In this document: positions 1 to 15,000 of the stretch, one piece after another | Layout of the letters: each line of letters begins with the position of its first letter | Numbering within the stretch: the first letter of the stretch is position 1 | Assembly (NCBI GenBank): GCA_030220185.1 | Contig: JASPKZ010007421.1 | Location: forward strand, 1 to 64,000 | Origin: Diploptera punctata | Taxonomy: Eukaryota; Arthropoda; Insecta; Blattodea; Blaberidae | Reading direction: 5' to 3' | DNA: 64,000 nt | Translations under genes and position numbers: made by a program | Notes under the pieces: model-generated | Told to the model about the DNA's origin: nothing | The model's database searches: none | The model's input: only the letters and a program-made list of their open reading frames with translations

Positions 1-3000
1 TTCACGCTTTTAAACCCTACAACTCCTGACCACCAATTTATACTTGGATACAATCTTAACTCATTTTCAATCAAGCTTTTAATCCTACACTCCTGACCAC
101 ACAATTTTATACTTGGATACAATCTTTAACTTATTTTCAAACGGCTTTTTTAAATTCCTACACTCCTGGCCGCAACAATCTATACTTGGCTATAATCTTT
201 TAATTGATTTTCACCTTTTTAATCCTACACTCCTACCGCCCAATTTATAACTTGGATAACTCTTCAACTTATTTTTAAAGCTTTTTAAATCCTCCAACTC
301 CTGACCGCACAATTGCTACTTTGGAACATCTTTAACTATTTTCACAAGCTTTTGTAAATCCTACACTTCCGGACCACACATTTATACTTGGATACAATCT
401 TTAACTTTTTTTCAAGCTTTAATCCTACCTCTTACCCCGCACAATTTTATACTTGGATACAGCATTAACTTATTTTCAGCTTTTTAAATCCTCCACTCCT
501 GACCACACATTTTATACTTGATTAAACAATCTTTAACGTATTTTCAAAGCTTTTAAAATCCTACAACTCCTGACCCGTACAAATTTTACTTGGATACAAT
601 CCTTTAACTTATTTTTCAAGCTTTTTTAAATCCTACACTCCTGGCCGCACAATCTATACTTGGCTATAATCTTTAACTTTTTTTCAGCTTTTTAAATATA
701 CCTCCTGAGCCGCACAATTTGTATTTGATACAATCTTTTAACTTATTTTATAGGCTTTTTAAATCCTACACTCCTGACCGCACAATTATACTTGTAACAA
801 TCATTAACTCTTAAACTATTTTCAAGCTTTTTAATATCCTACACTCCTGACGACACAATTTACACTGGAATCAATCTTAACTTATTTCAGCTTTTAATCA
901 CGACATCGTGCGGCAACAATTTACACTTGGATACAATCTTTAACTTTATTTTCAGCTTTTAATCCTACACACTGCCTACCCCATAATTTATACTTGGATA
1001 CAATCTTTACTTAACTTTAACGCTTTTAAATCCTACACTATCCTGACCGCACAATTTATCTTAAAGTCCAATCTCTTAACTTATTTTCAATTTTTAAATC
1101 CTCCCCTCCTGACCGCACCATTTACAACTTGGATACACCTTTACTTATCTTCAAGTTTTTAAGTCCTACACTCCTGTCCGCTCATTTATACTTGGATACC
1201 ACCTTTAACTTATTTTCAAGCCCCATTTCAATCCTACACTCCTGGACCGCACAAATTTATACTTGCATACAATCGATTCACTTAATTTTCAAGCTTTTTT
1301 AGAATCCTACACTCCTGACCCAAATTTATATAATACTTGAATACAATCTTAACTTATTTTCAAGCTTTTAAATCCTACACTCCTGACAGCAACAATTTAT
1401 AACTTGATACAATCTTTAACTTATTTTCAAGCTTTTTACATCTCACTCTGGGATCACCACTTTATACTTGGATACACTCTTTAACCTATTTTCAGCTTTT
1501 AAATCCTACACTGCCTGACCCACAATTTATACTTGGATACCATCTTTAAAACTTATTTGTCACAAGAGCTTTTTAAATCCTACAACACTCCTGGCCGCGC
1601 ACAATCTATACTTGGCTATAATCTTTAACTTATTTTCAGCATTTTAAATCCTACACTCTCCTGACCGCAACAATTTTTATACTTGAAACTCTTTAACTTA
1701 TGTTAAGCTTTTTAACCTACACTCCTGACTGCACACTTTATACTTGGATACAATCTTTAACTTATTTCAAAGCTTTTAATCCTACACTCCTGACCGCACA
1801 ATTTACACTTGGATACACTCTATCTTTAACTTATTTTCAAGCTTTTAAAATCCTAACAACTCCTGACGCCGGCACAATTTTATACTTGGATACAATATAC
1901 GTATTTTCAAAAAGCTTTTAAAAAATCCTACAATCACTCCTGACCACCATTTTATACTTGGATCCAAATCTTTAACTTATTTAAAGCTTTTTAAATCCTA
2001 CACTCCTGACCGCACAATTATACTTGGATTTCAATTATTAACTTATTTTCAAGCTGTTTTAATCCTACACTCTGACCACACAATTTTTACACTTGGATAC
2101 AATCTTAACTTATTTTCAAGCTTTTTAAATCCTACTTTCCCCCCTGACCGTACAATTTTATACTTGGATACAATCTTAACCTTATTTTCAAAGCTTTTTA
2201 AATCCTCAACTCCTGGCCGCCAATCTATACTTGGCTATAATCTTTAACTTATTTCAAGCTTTTTAAATAAATCCTAACCACACCTACACCTACACTCCTT
2301 ACCGCACATTAATCTTGGATTGGATACAATCTTTACAACTTATTTAATAGCTTTTTTAAATCCTACACTCCTGACCGCACAATTTATTCTTGGATCAATC
2401 ATTAACTAGTTTCAAGCTTTTTAAACAAGAAATCCTACACTCCTGACGAAACCATTTACCACTTGGGATACAATCTTTCACTTATTTTTCAATCTTTTAA
2501 AAAAAATCCTACAACTCCTGACCGCACAATTTTTACCTTGGTACAAGCTTTAACCGTTATTTTTCAAGCTTTTAAATCCTACACTCCTGACCCCTAAATT
2601 TATTCTTTTGGATCATCTTTAACTTATTTTAAAGCTTTAAATCCTACACTCCTGACCGCACAATTTCTCCTGGGGTAACCTCTTTTAACTTATTTTCAAG
2701 CTTTTTAAATCCTACACTCCTGACCACACAATTTATACTTGGATACATCTTTTAACTTTTTTCAAGCTTTAAATAAAATCCCTACACTCCTGACCACACA
2801 TTTATACTTGATACAATCTTTAACTTATTTTAAAGCCTTTTTAAATCTCCTAAACAGTCCTGAACCGCACAATTTATACTTGATCAATCATTAACTTATT
2901 TTCCAAGTTTTTGAATCCTCCACTTCCTGACCACAACAATTTATACTTGGATACAATCTTTTAACTTTATTTTCAGCTTTTAAAAATCCTACAACTCCTG

Positions 3001-6000
3001 ACTCGCACATTTATACTTGGATACAATCTTAACTTATTTTCAAGCTTTTTAAATCCTACACTCCTGGCCGCCCATCTCTACTTGGATCAATCTTTACTAT
3101 TTTCAATCTTTTTAAAATCCTAACACCTACACTCCTTGGCCGCCAATCATACTTGGCTATAATCTTTTAAACTTATGTTCAAGCTTTTAAATCCTACCTC
3201 CTGAACCGCAACACAATTTATACTTGAATACAATCTTTAACCTTATTTTAAAGCTTTTTTTAAATCTACACTCCTGACTGCACAATTTATACTTGTAATC
3301 AATCTTAACTTATTTTCAAGCTTTTAAATCCTCACTCCTGAAACACTCCTGACCGCACACTTTACCACATGGATAGAAATCTTTTAACAACTTATTGTCA
3401 AGCCTTTTAAATCCTACACTCCTGGACCGCAACAATTTATACTTGGATACATCATTTCAACGTATTTTCAAGCTTTGTACATCCTACAAACTTCCTGACC
3501 CACACATTTATACGTAGATACCATTTTAACTTATTTTAAAGCTTTTTTAAAATCCTACACTACTGACTCGTACATTTATAACTTGGATTCATCATTAACA
3601 TTTTAAATTTTTTTCAAGCTTTTTTAAATCCTACACTCCTGACCGCACAGATTTACACTTGGATACATCTTTAACTTTTTATTTGCACGCTTTTTAAATC
3701 CTACACTCCTGACCACACAATTATACTTGGATACAATCTTTAACTTCTTTTCATCAAGCTTTTTAATCCCTACCTCCTGGCCGCACAATCTATACTTGGC
3801 TATATCTTTTACTTATAGTTTTTCCAAGCTTTTTAAATCCTACACTCCTGACCGCAACAATTTATACTTGGATACAATCTTTAACTTATTTTAAAAGCTT
3901 TTTAAATCCTACACTCCTGACCGCACAATTTATAATACTTGGATACAATCATTAACTTATTTTTCAGCTTTTTAAATCCTACACTCCTGTCACACAATTT
4001 ATATTTGGATACAATCTTTAACTTATTTTCATCGTTTAAAAATCCTACAATCCTGACCGGCAATTTATCCTTGATACAATCATTTAACTTATTTTAATTG
4101 AAAGCTTTTTATACCTAACACTCCTGACCACACAATGTATACTTGGATCAGGGATCTTTAACTTATTTTCAGCTTTTAAATATCCTATACACACTCCTGA
4201 CGCGTACAATTTAATACTTGGATACAATCTTTAACTTATTTTCAAGCTTTTTAATTTTAAATCCTACCACTCTCTGTCCGCACAATCTTAGTCTTGGCGC
4301 TAATCTTTAACGTTATTTTACAAGCTTTTAAATCCCTACACTCCTGACCGCACAATTTATACTTGGATACAATCTTGATAACTTATTTATAGTTTTTTTA
4401 AAATCCTACAACCCTGACCGCACAATGTTACTTGGATACACATCATTAACTTTTTTTCATCAAGCTTTTTAAATCCTACACTCTTACGAACACAATTTAC
4501 AAACTTGGGTACAATCTTTCACTTCTTTTCAGCTTTAAATCCTACACTTCCTGACCGCACAATTTTACACTTGGATACAAGCTTTAAAACTTATTTTCAA
4601 GCTTTTAAAATCCTACACTCCTTACCCCTAATTTATACTTGTATACAATCTTTAACTTATTTTCAAAGTTTTTAAATCCCTACAACCCTGACCGCACAAT
4701 TACACGTGGATTACAACCTTTACTTATTTCCAGTTTTTTAAATTCCTCACTCTGGCCGCACAATTATACTGGGATCAACCTTAACTCATTTTCAAGCATT
4801 TAAAATCCTACAACACTCCTGACCGCACAATTTATACTTGGATAACAATCATAACTTATTTTCAAGCTTTTTAAATCCTACACAAACTCCTGACCAGACA
4901 ATTATCTTGGATACAATCTTTAACTTATTTTCACTTTTAAAAAATCCTACACTCCTGACCGCACAATTTCTACTGGATACATCTTTAACTTATTTTCAGC
5001 TTTTAATCCTACACTCCTGATCACACCAGATTTATCACTTATACAATCTTTTAACTTATTTTCAACAAGCTTTTAAAAAATCCTACACTCCTGACCACAC
5101 ATTTATACTTGGATACAATCTTTACTTATTATTCAAGCTTTTTAAAATCCTACACCCTGGCGCACATCTATACTTGGCTTAATCTTAACATATTTTTCAA
5201 GCTTTTTATCCAAACCCTCCTTACCGCACAATTATCCTTGGATACAATCTTTAACTATATTTTCAAGCTTTTTAAATCCTACACTCCCTGGCCGCACAAT
5301 TTTTACTTTTTGAATACAATCTTTAACTTATTTTACAAACTTTTTTAATCCTACACTCCTGAAACCGCACAATTTAACACTTGGATACAATCTTTAACTT
5401 ATTTTACACTTTTTTTAATCCTACACCCCTGGCCGCACAATTTACACTTGGATACAATCATTTAAATTATTTTTCAAGCTTTTTAAATCCTACACTTCCT
5501 GGATGCACAATTTACACTTGAATACAATCTTTAACTTATTTTCAAGCTTTTTAAATCCTACACTCCTGGCCGCAACAATTTAACACTTGGATACAATCTT
5601 TAACTTATTTTACAAACTTTTTTAATCCTACACCTCCTGGCCGCACAATTTACACTTGGATACAATCTTTAACTTATTTTCAAGCTTTTTAAATCCCTAC
5701 ACTCCTGGCCGCACAAAAAAAAAAAAATTTACACTTGGATACAATCTTTAACTTATTTTCAAGCTTTTTAAATCCCACACTCCTGGCCGCACAATTTACA
5801 CTTGAATAAGAATCTTAAACTTATTTTTTCAAGCTTTTTAAATCCTACACTCCTGGCCGCACAATTTACACTTGGATACAATCTTTAACTTATTTTACAA
5901 ACTTTTTAAGTCCTACACTCCTGGCCGCACAATTTACACTTGGGATACACATCTTTAACTTATTTTTACAAACATTTAAAAATCCTACACTCCTGGCCGC

Positions 6001-9000
6001 CACAATTTACACTTGGATACAATCTTTAACTTATTTTCAAGCTTTTTAAATCCTACACTCCTGGCCGCACAAATTACACTTGAATACAATCTTTAACTTA
6101 TTTTCAAGCTTTTTAAATCCTACACTCCTGGCCGCACAATTTACACTTGGATACAATCTTTACAAACTTATTTTACAACCTTTTTAAAATCCTACACTCC
6201 TGGCCGCAACAATTTTTACACTTGAATACAATCTTTAACTTAGTTTCACAAGCTTTTTAAATCCTACACTCCTGGCTCGCACAATTTACACTTGGATACA
6301 ATCTTTAACTTTATTTTCAAGTTTTTAAATCCTACACTCCTGAACCGCACAATTTATCCACTTTGAATACAATCTTTAACTTTTTATTTTCAAGCTTTTT
6401 AAATCCTACACTCCTGGCCGCACAAATTTACACTTTTGGATACAACCTCTTTAACTTATTTTACAAACATTTAAAAAATCCACCTACAACTCCTGGCCGC
6501 ACAATTTACACTTGGATACAATCTTTAACTTATTTTCATCAAGCTTTTTAAATCCTACACTCCTGGCCGCACAATTTACACTTGGATACAATCTCTAACT
6601 TATTTTACAAACTTTTTTAATCCTACACTCCTGACCCGCACAATTTACACTTGGATACAATCTTTAATTTATTTTCAAGCATTTTTAATCCTACACTCCT
6701 GGCCGCACAATTTACACTTGGATACAATCTTTAACTTATTTTCAAGCTTTTTAAATCCTACACACCTGGCCGCACAATTTACACTTGAATACAATCTTTA
6801 ACTTATTTTCAAGCTTTTTAAATCCTGCACCCCTGGCCGCACAATTTACACTTGAATACAATCTTTAACGTATTTTCAAGCTTTTTAAATCCTACACATC
6901 CTGGCCGCACAATTTATACTTGGATACAATTATTAACTTATTTTCAAGCTTTTTAAATCCTACACTCCTGACCGCACAATTTACACTTGGATACAATCTT
7001 TAACTTATTTTCAAGATTTTAAATCCTACACTCCTGGCCGCACAATTTATACTTGGATACAATCTTTAACGTATTTTCATGCTTTTTAAATCCTACACTC
7101 CTGGCCACATAATTTATACTTGGATACAATCTTTAACTTATTTTCAAGCTTTTTAAATCCTACACTCCTGGCCGCACAATCTTACACTTGGATATAATCT
7201 TTAACTTATTTTCAAGATTTTTAAATCCAACACTCCTGACCGCACAATTTATACTTGGATAACAATCTTTAACTTATTTTCAAGCTTTTTAAATCCTACA
7301 CTCCTGGCCGCATAATTTATATTTGGATACAATCTTTAACTTATTTTCAAGCTTTTTAAATCATACACTCCTGGCCGCACAATTTATACTTGGATACAAT
7401 CTTTAACTTATTTTCAAGCTTTTTAATCCTACACTCCCTGGCCGCACAATCTATACTTGGCTATAATCTTTAACTTATTTTCAAGTTTTTTAAATCCTAC
7501 ACTCCTGGCCGCACAATTTACACTTGGATACAATCTTTAACTTATTTTACAAACTTTTTTAATCCTACACTCCTGGCCGCACAATTTACACTTGGATACA
7601 ATCAATTAACTTATTTTCAAGCTTTTTTAAATCCTACAACACCTGACCGCACAATTTACACTTGGATACAATCTTTAACATATTTTCAAGATTTGTAAAT
7701 CCTACACTCCTGGCCGCACAATTTACACTTGAATACAATCTTTAACTTATTTTCAAGCTTTTTAAATCCTACACTCCTGGCCGCAACAATTTATACTTGG
7801 ATACAATCTTTAACTTATTTTCATGCTTTTTAAATAACCTACACTCCTGACCCAGCATAATTTATATCTTGGATACAATCCTTAACTTATTTTCAAGCTT
7901 TTTAAATCCTACACTCCTGGCCGCACAATTTACACTTGGATATAATCTTTAACTTATTTTCAAGATTTTTAAATCCAACACTCCTGGCCGCACAATTTAT
8001 ACTTGGATACAATCTTTAACTTATTTTCAAGCTTTTTAAATCCTACACTCCTGGCCGCATAATTTATATTTGGATACAATCTTTAACTTATTTTCAAGCT
8101 TTTTAAATCATACACTCCTGGCCGCACAATTTATACTTGGATACAATCATTAAACTTATTTTCAAGCTTTTTTAAATCCTACACTCCTGGCCGCACAATC
8201 TATACTTGGCTATAATCTTTAACTTATTTTCAAGCTTTTTAAATCCTACACTCCTGACCGCACAATTTATACCTTGGATACAATCTTTAACTTATTTTAA
8301 AGCTCTTTAAATCCTACACTCCTGACCGCACAATTTATACTTGGATACAATCATTAACTTATTTTCAAGCTTTTTAAATCCTACACTCCTGACCACACAA
8401 ATTTATACTTGGATACAAATCTTTAACTTATTTTCAAGTCAAGCTTTTAAATCCTACACAGCTTCCTGAAAACCACCACAATTTATACTTGGATACAATC
8501 TTTAACTTATTTTCAAGCTTTTAAATCCTACACTCGTGACGGCACAATTTACACTTGGATACAATCTTTAACTTATTTTCAAGCTTTTTAAATCCTACCA
8601 CTCCTGACCGCACCAATCTTATACTTGGATACAATCATTAACTTATTTTCAAGCTTTTTAAATCCTACACTCCTGACCACACAATTTATACTTGGATACA
8701 ATCTTTAACTTATTTTCAAGCTTTTTAAATCCTACACTCCTGACCGGCACAATTTATACTTGGATACAATCTTTAACTTATTTTCAAGCTTTTTAAATCC
8801 TACACTCCTGACCACACAATTTATACTTGGATACAATCTTTAAACTTATTTTCAAGCTTTTAAATCCTACACTCCTTACCACACAATTTATACTTGGATA
8901 CAATCTTTAACTTATTTTTAAAGCTTTTTAAATCCTACACTCCTGACCGCACAATTTATACTTGGATACATTCATTAACTTATTTTCAAGCTTTTTAAAT

Positions 9001-12000
9001 CCTACACTCCTGCTGCCACACAATTTATTACTTGGATACAATCTTTAACTTATTTTCAAGCTTTTTAAATCCTACACTCCTGGACCGCACAATCTATACT
9101 TGGCTATAATCTTTAACTTATTTTCAAGCTTTTTAAATCCTACACTCCTGACCGCACAATTTATACTTGGATACAATCTTTAACTTATTTATATAGCTTT
9201 TTAAATCCTACACTCCTGACCGCAACAATTTATACTTGGATACAATCATTAACTTATTTTCAAGCTTTTTAAATCCTACACTCCTGACGACCACAATTTA
9301 CACTTGGATACAATCTTTAACTTTTTTTTGAAGCTTTTTGAATCCTACACTCCTGACCGCACAATTTACACTTGGATACAATCTTTAACTTATTTTCAAG
9401 CTTTTAAATCCTACACTCCTGACCCCACAATTTATACTTGGATACAATCTTTAACTTATTTTCAAGCTTTTAAATCCTACACTCCTGACCGCACAATTTA
9501 TACTTGGGTACAATCTTTAACTTATTTTCAAGCTTTTAAATCCTACACTCCTGACCGCACAATTTACACTTGGATACAACCTTTAACTTATTTTCAAGCT
9601 TTTAAATCCTACACTCCTGGCCGCACAATTTATACTTGGATACAACCTTTAACTTATTTTCAAGCTTTTTAAATCCTACACTCCTGACCGCACAATTTAT
9701 ACTTGGATACAATCATTAACTTATTTTCTTGCTTTTTAAATCCTACACTCCTGACCACACAATTTATACTTGGATACAATCTTTAACTTATTTTCAAGCT
9801 TTTAAATCCTACACTCCTGACACGCACAATTTATACTTGGATACAATCTTTAACTTATTTTCAAGCTTTTAAATCCTAACACTCCTGACCAGCACAATTT
9901 ATACTTGGATAGAATCTTTAACTTATTTTCAAGCTTTTAAATCCTACACTCCTGACCACACAATTTATACTTGGATACAATCTTTAACTTATTTTCAAGC
10001 TTTTTAAATCCTACACTCCTGGCCGCACAATCTATACTTGGCTATAATCTTTAACTTATTTTCAAGCTTTTTAAATCCTACACTCCTGACCGCACAATTT
10101 ATACTTGGATACAATCTTTAACTTATTTTAAAGCTTTTTAAATCCTACACTCCTGACCGCACAATTTATACTTGGATACAATCATTAACTTATTTTCAAG
10201 CTTTTTAAATCCTACACTCCTGACCGCACAATTTATACTTGGATACAATCATTAACTTATTTTCAAGCTTTTTAAATCCTACACTCCTGACCACACAATT
10301 TATACTTGGATACAATCTTTAACTTATTTTCAAGCTTTTAAATCCTACACTCCTGACCGCACCAATTTATACTTGGATACAATCATTAACTTATTTTCAA
10401 GCTTTTTAAATCCTACACTCCTGACCACACAATTTATACTTGGATACAATCTTTAACTTATTTTCAAGCTTTTTAAATCCTACACTCCTGACCGCACAAT
10501 TTATACTTGGATACAATCTTTAACTTATTTTCAAGCTTTTTAAATCCTACACTCCTGACCACACAATTTATACTTGGATACAATCTTTAACTTATTTTCA
10601 AGCTTTTAAGTCCTACACTCCTGACCGCACAATTTATACTTGGATACAATCTTTAACTTATTTTAAAGCTTTTTAAATCCTACACTCCTGACCGCACAAT
10701 TTATACTTGGATACAATCATTAACTTATTTTCAAGCTTTTTAAATCCTACACTCCTGACCACACAATTTATACTTGGATACAATCTTTAACTTATTTTCA
10801 AGCTTTTAAATCCTACACTCCTGACCGCACAATTTATACTTGGATACAATCTTTAACTTATTTTCAAGCTTTTTAAATCCTACACTCCTGGTCGCACAAT
10901 CTATACTTGGCTATAATCTTAAACTTATTTTCAAGCTTTTTAAATCCTACACTCCTGACCGCATAATTTATACTTGGATACAATCTTTAACTTAATTTAA
11001 AGGTTTTAAATCCTACACTCCTGACCGCACAATTTATACTTGGATACAATCATTAACTTATTTTCAAGCTTTTTAAATCCTACACTCCTGACCACACAAT
11101 TTATACTTGGATACAATCTTTAACTTCTTTTCAAGCTTTTAAATCCTACACTCCTGACCGCACAATTTATACTTTGATACAATCCTTAATTTATTTTCAA
11201 GCTTTTAAATCGTACACTCCTGACCGCACAATTTACACTTGGATACAATCTTTAACTTATTTTCAAGCTTTTAAATCCTACACTCCTGACCGCACAATTT
11301 ATACTTGGATACAATCATTAACTTATTTTCAAGCTTTTTAAATCCTACACTCCTCACCACACAATTTATACTTGGATACAATCTTTAACTTATTTTCAAG
11401 CTTTTAAATCCTACACTCCTGACCGCACAATTTATACTTGGATACAATCTTTAACTTATTTTCAAGCTTTTTAAATCCTACACTCCTGGCCGCACAATCT
11501 ATACTTGGCTATAATCTTTAACTTATTTTCAAGCTTTTTAAATCCTACACTCCTGACCGCACAATTTATACTTGGATACAATCATTAACTTATTTTCAAG
11601 GTTTTTAAATCCTACACTCCTGACCACACAATTTATACTTGGATACAATCTTTAACTTATTTTCAAGCTTTTTAAATCCTACACTCCTGACCGCACAATT
11701 TATACTTGGATACAATCTTTAACTTATTTTCAAGCTTTTAAATCCTACACTCCTGACCACACAATTTATACTTGGATACAATCTTTAACTTATTTTCAAG
11801 CTTTTAAATCCTACACTCCTGACCACACAATTTATACTTGGATACAATCTTTAACTTATTTTCAAGCTTTTTAAATCCTACACTCCTGGCCGCACAATCT
11901 ATACTTGGCTACAATCTTTAACTTATTTTCAAGCTTTTTAAATCCTACACTCCTGACCGCACAATTTATACTTGGATACAATCTTTAACTTATTTTAAAG

Positions 12001-15000
12001 CTTTTTGAATCCTACACTCCTGACCGCACAATTTATACTTGGATACAATCATTAACTTATTTTCAAGCTTTTTAAATCCTACACTCCTGACCACACAATT
12101 TATACTTGGATACAATCTTTAACTTATTTTCAAGCTTTTTAAATCCTACACTCCTGACCGCACAATTTATACTTGGATACAATCATTAACTTATTTTCAA
12201 GCTTTTTAAATCCTACACTCCTGACCACACAATTTATACTTGGATACAATCTTTAACTTCTTTTCAAGCTTTTTTAAATCCTACACTCCTGACCGCACAA
12301 TTTATACTTTGATACAATCCTTAATTTATTTTCAAGCTTTTAAATCATACACTCCTGACCGCACAATTTACACTTGGATACAATCTTTAACTTATTTTCA
12401 AGCTTTTAAATCCTACACTCCTGACCGCACAATTTATACTTGGATACAATCATTAACTTATTTTCAAGCTTTTTAAATCCTACACTCCTGACCACACAAT
12501 TTATACTTGGATACAATCTTTAACTTATTTTCAAGCTTTTAAATCCTACACTCCTGACCGCACAATTTATACTTGGATACAATCTTTAACTTATTTTCAA
12601 GCTTTTTAAATCCTACACTCCTGGCCGCACAATCTATACTTGGCTATAATCTTTAACTTATTTTCAAGCTTTTTAAATCCTACCACTCCTGACCGCACAA
12701 TTCATACTTGGATACAATCATTAACTTATTTTCAAGGTTTTTAAATCCTACACTCCTGACCACACAATGTATACTTGGATACAATCTTTAACTTATTTTC
12801 AAGCTTTTTAAATCCTACACTCCTGACGCACACAATTTATACTTGGATACAATCTTTAACTTATTTTCAAGCTTTTAAATCCTACACTCCTGACCACACA
12901 ATTTATACTTGGATACAATCTTTAACTTATTTTCAAGCTTTTAAATCCTACACTCCTGACCACACAATTTATACTTGGATACAATCTTTAACTTATTTTC
13001 AAGCTTTTTAAATCCTACACTCCTGGCCGCACAATCTATACTTGGCTATAATCTTTAACTTATTTTCAAGCTTTTTAAATCCTACACTCCTGACCGCACA
13101 ATTTATACTTGGATACAATCTTTACTTATTTTAAAGCTTTTTGATCCTACACTCCTGACCGCACAATTTATACTTGGATACAATCATTAACTTATTTTCA
13201 AGCTTTTTAAATCCTACACTCCTGACCACACAATTTATACTTGGATACAATCTTTAACTTATTTTCAAGCTTTTAAATCCTACACTCCTGACCGCACAAT
13301 TTATACTTGGATACAATCATTAACTTATTTTCAAGCTTTTTAAATCCTACACTCCTGATCACACAATTTATACTTGGATACAATCTTTAACTTATTTTCA
13401 AGCTTTTAAATCCTACACTCCTGACCGCACAATTTATACTTGGATACAATCATTAACTTATTTTCAAGCTTTTTAAATCCTACACTCCTGACCGCACAAT
13501 TTATACTTGGATACAATCTTTAACTTATTTTCAAGCTTTGTAAATCCTACACTCCTGGCCGCACAATCTATACTTGGCTATAAACTTTAACTTATTTTCA
13601 AGCTTTTTAAATCCTACACTCCTGACCGCACAATTTATACTTGGATACAATCTTTAACTTATTTTCAAGCTTTTAAATCCTACACTCCTGACCGCACAAT
13701 TTACACTTGGATACAATCTTTAACTTATTTTCAAGCTTTTAAATCCTACACTCCTGACCGCACAATTTATACTTGGATACAATCATTAACGTATTTTCAA
13801 GCTATTTAAATCCTACACTCCTGACCACACAATTTATACTTGGATACAATCTTTAACTTATTTTCAAGCTTTTAAATCCTACACTCCTGACCGCACACTT
13901 TATACTTGGATACAATCTTTAACTTATTTTCAAGCTTTTTAAATCCTACACTCCTGACCACACAATTTATACTTGGATACAGTCTTTAACTTATTTTAAA
14001 GCTTTTTAAATCCTACACTCCTGACCGCACAATTTATACTTGGATTCAATCATTAACTTATTTTCAAGCTTTTTAAATCCTACACTCCTGACCGCACAAT
14101 TTATACTTGGGTACAATCTTTAACTTATTTTCAAGTTTTTAAATCCTACACTCCTGACCGCACAATTTACACTTGGATACAACCTTTAACTTATTTTCAA
14201 GTTTTTAAGTCCTACACTCCTGGCCGCACAATTTATACTTGGATACAACCTTTAACTTATTTTTTAAGCATTTAAATCCTACACTCCTGACCGCACAATT
14301 TATACTTGGATACAATCATTAACTTATTTTCAAGCTTTTTAAATCCTACACTCCTGACCAGACAATTTATACTTGGATACAATCTTTAACTTATTTTCAA
14401 GCTTTTAAATCCTACACTCCTGACCGCACAATTTATACTTGGATACAATCTTTAACTTATTTTCAAGCTTTTCAAATCCTACACTCCTGACCACACAATT
14501 TATACTTGGATTCAATCATTAACTTATTTTCAAGCTTTTTAAATCCTACACTCCTGACCGCACAATTTATACTTGGGTACAATCTTTAACTTATTTTCAA
14601 GTTTTTAAATCCTACACTCCTGACCGCACAATTTACACTTGGATACAACCTTTAACTTATTTTCAAGTTTTTAAGTCCTACACTCCTGGCCGCACAATTT
14701 ATACTTGGATACAACCTTTAACTTATTTTCAAGCATTTAAATCCTACACTCCTGACCGCACAATTTATACTTGGATACAATCATTAACTTATTTTCAAGC
14801 TTTTTAAATCCTACACTCCTTACCAGACAATTTATACTTGGATACAATCTTTAACTTATTTTCAAGCTTTTAAATCCTACACTCCTGACCGCACAATTTA
14901 TACTTGGATACAATCTTTAACTTATTTTCAAGCTTTTAAATCCTACACTCCTGATCACACAATTTATACTTGGATACAATCTTTAACTTATTTTCAAGCT

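Noticed and set aside
9304..9672. 122-codon and similar repetitive frames in the satellite
   Set aside because: They arise because the 66-bp monomer is divisible by 3. They break wherever a 67-bp unit occurs and have no gene context.
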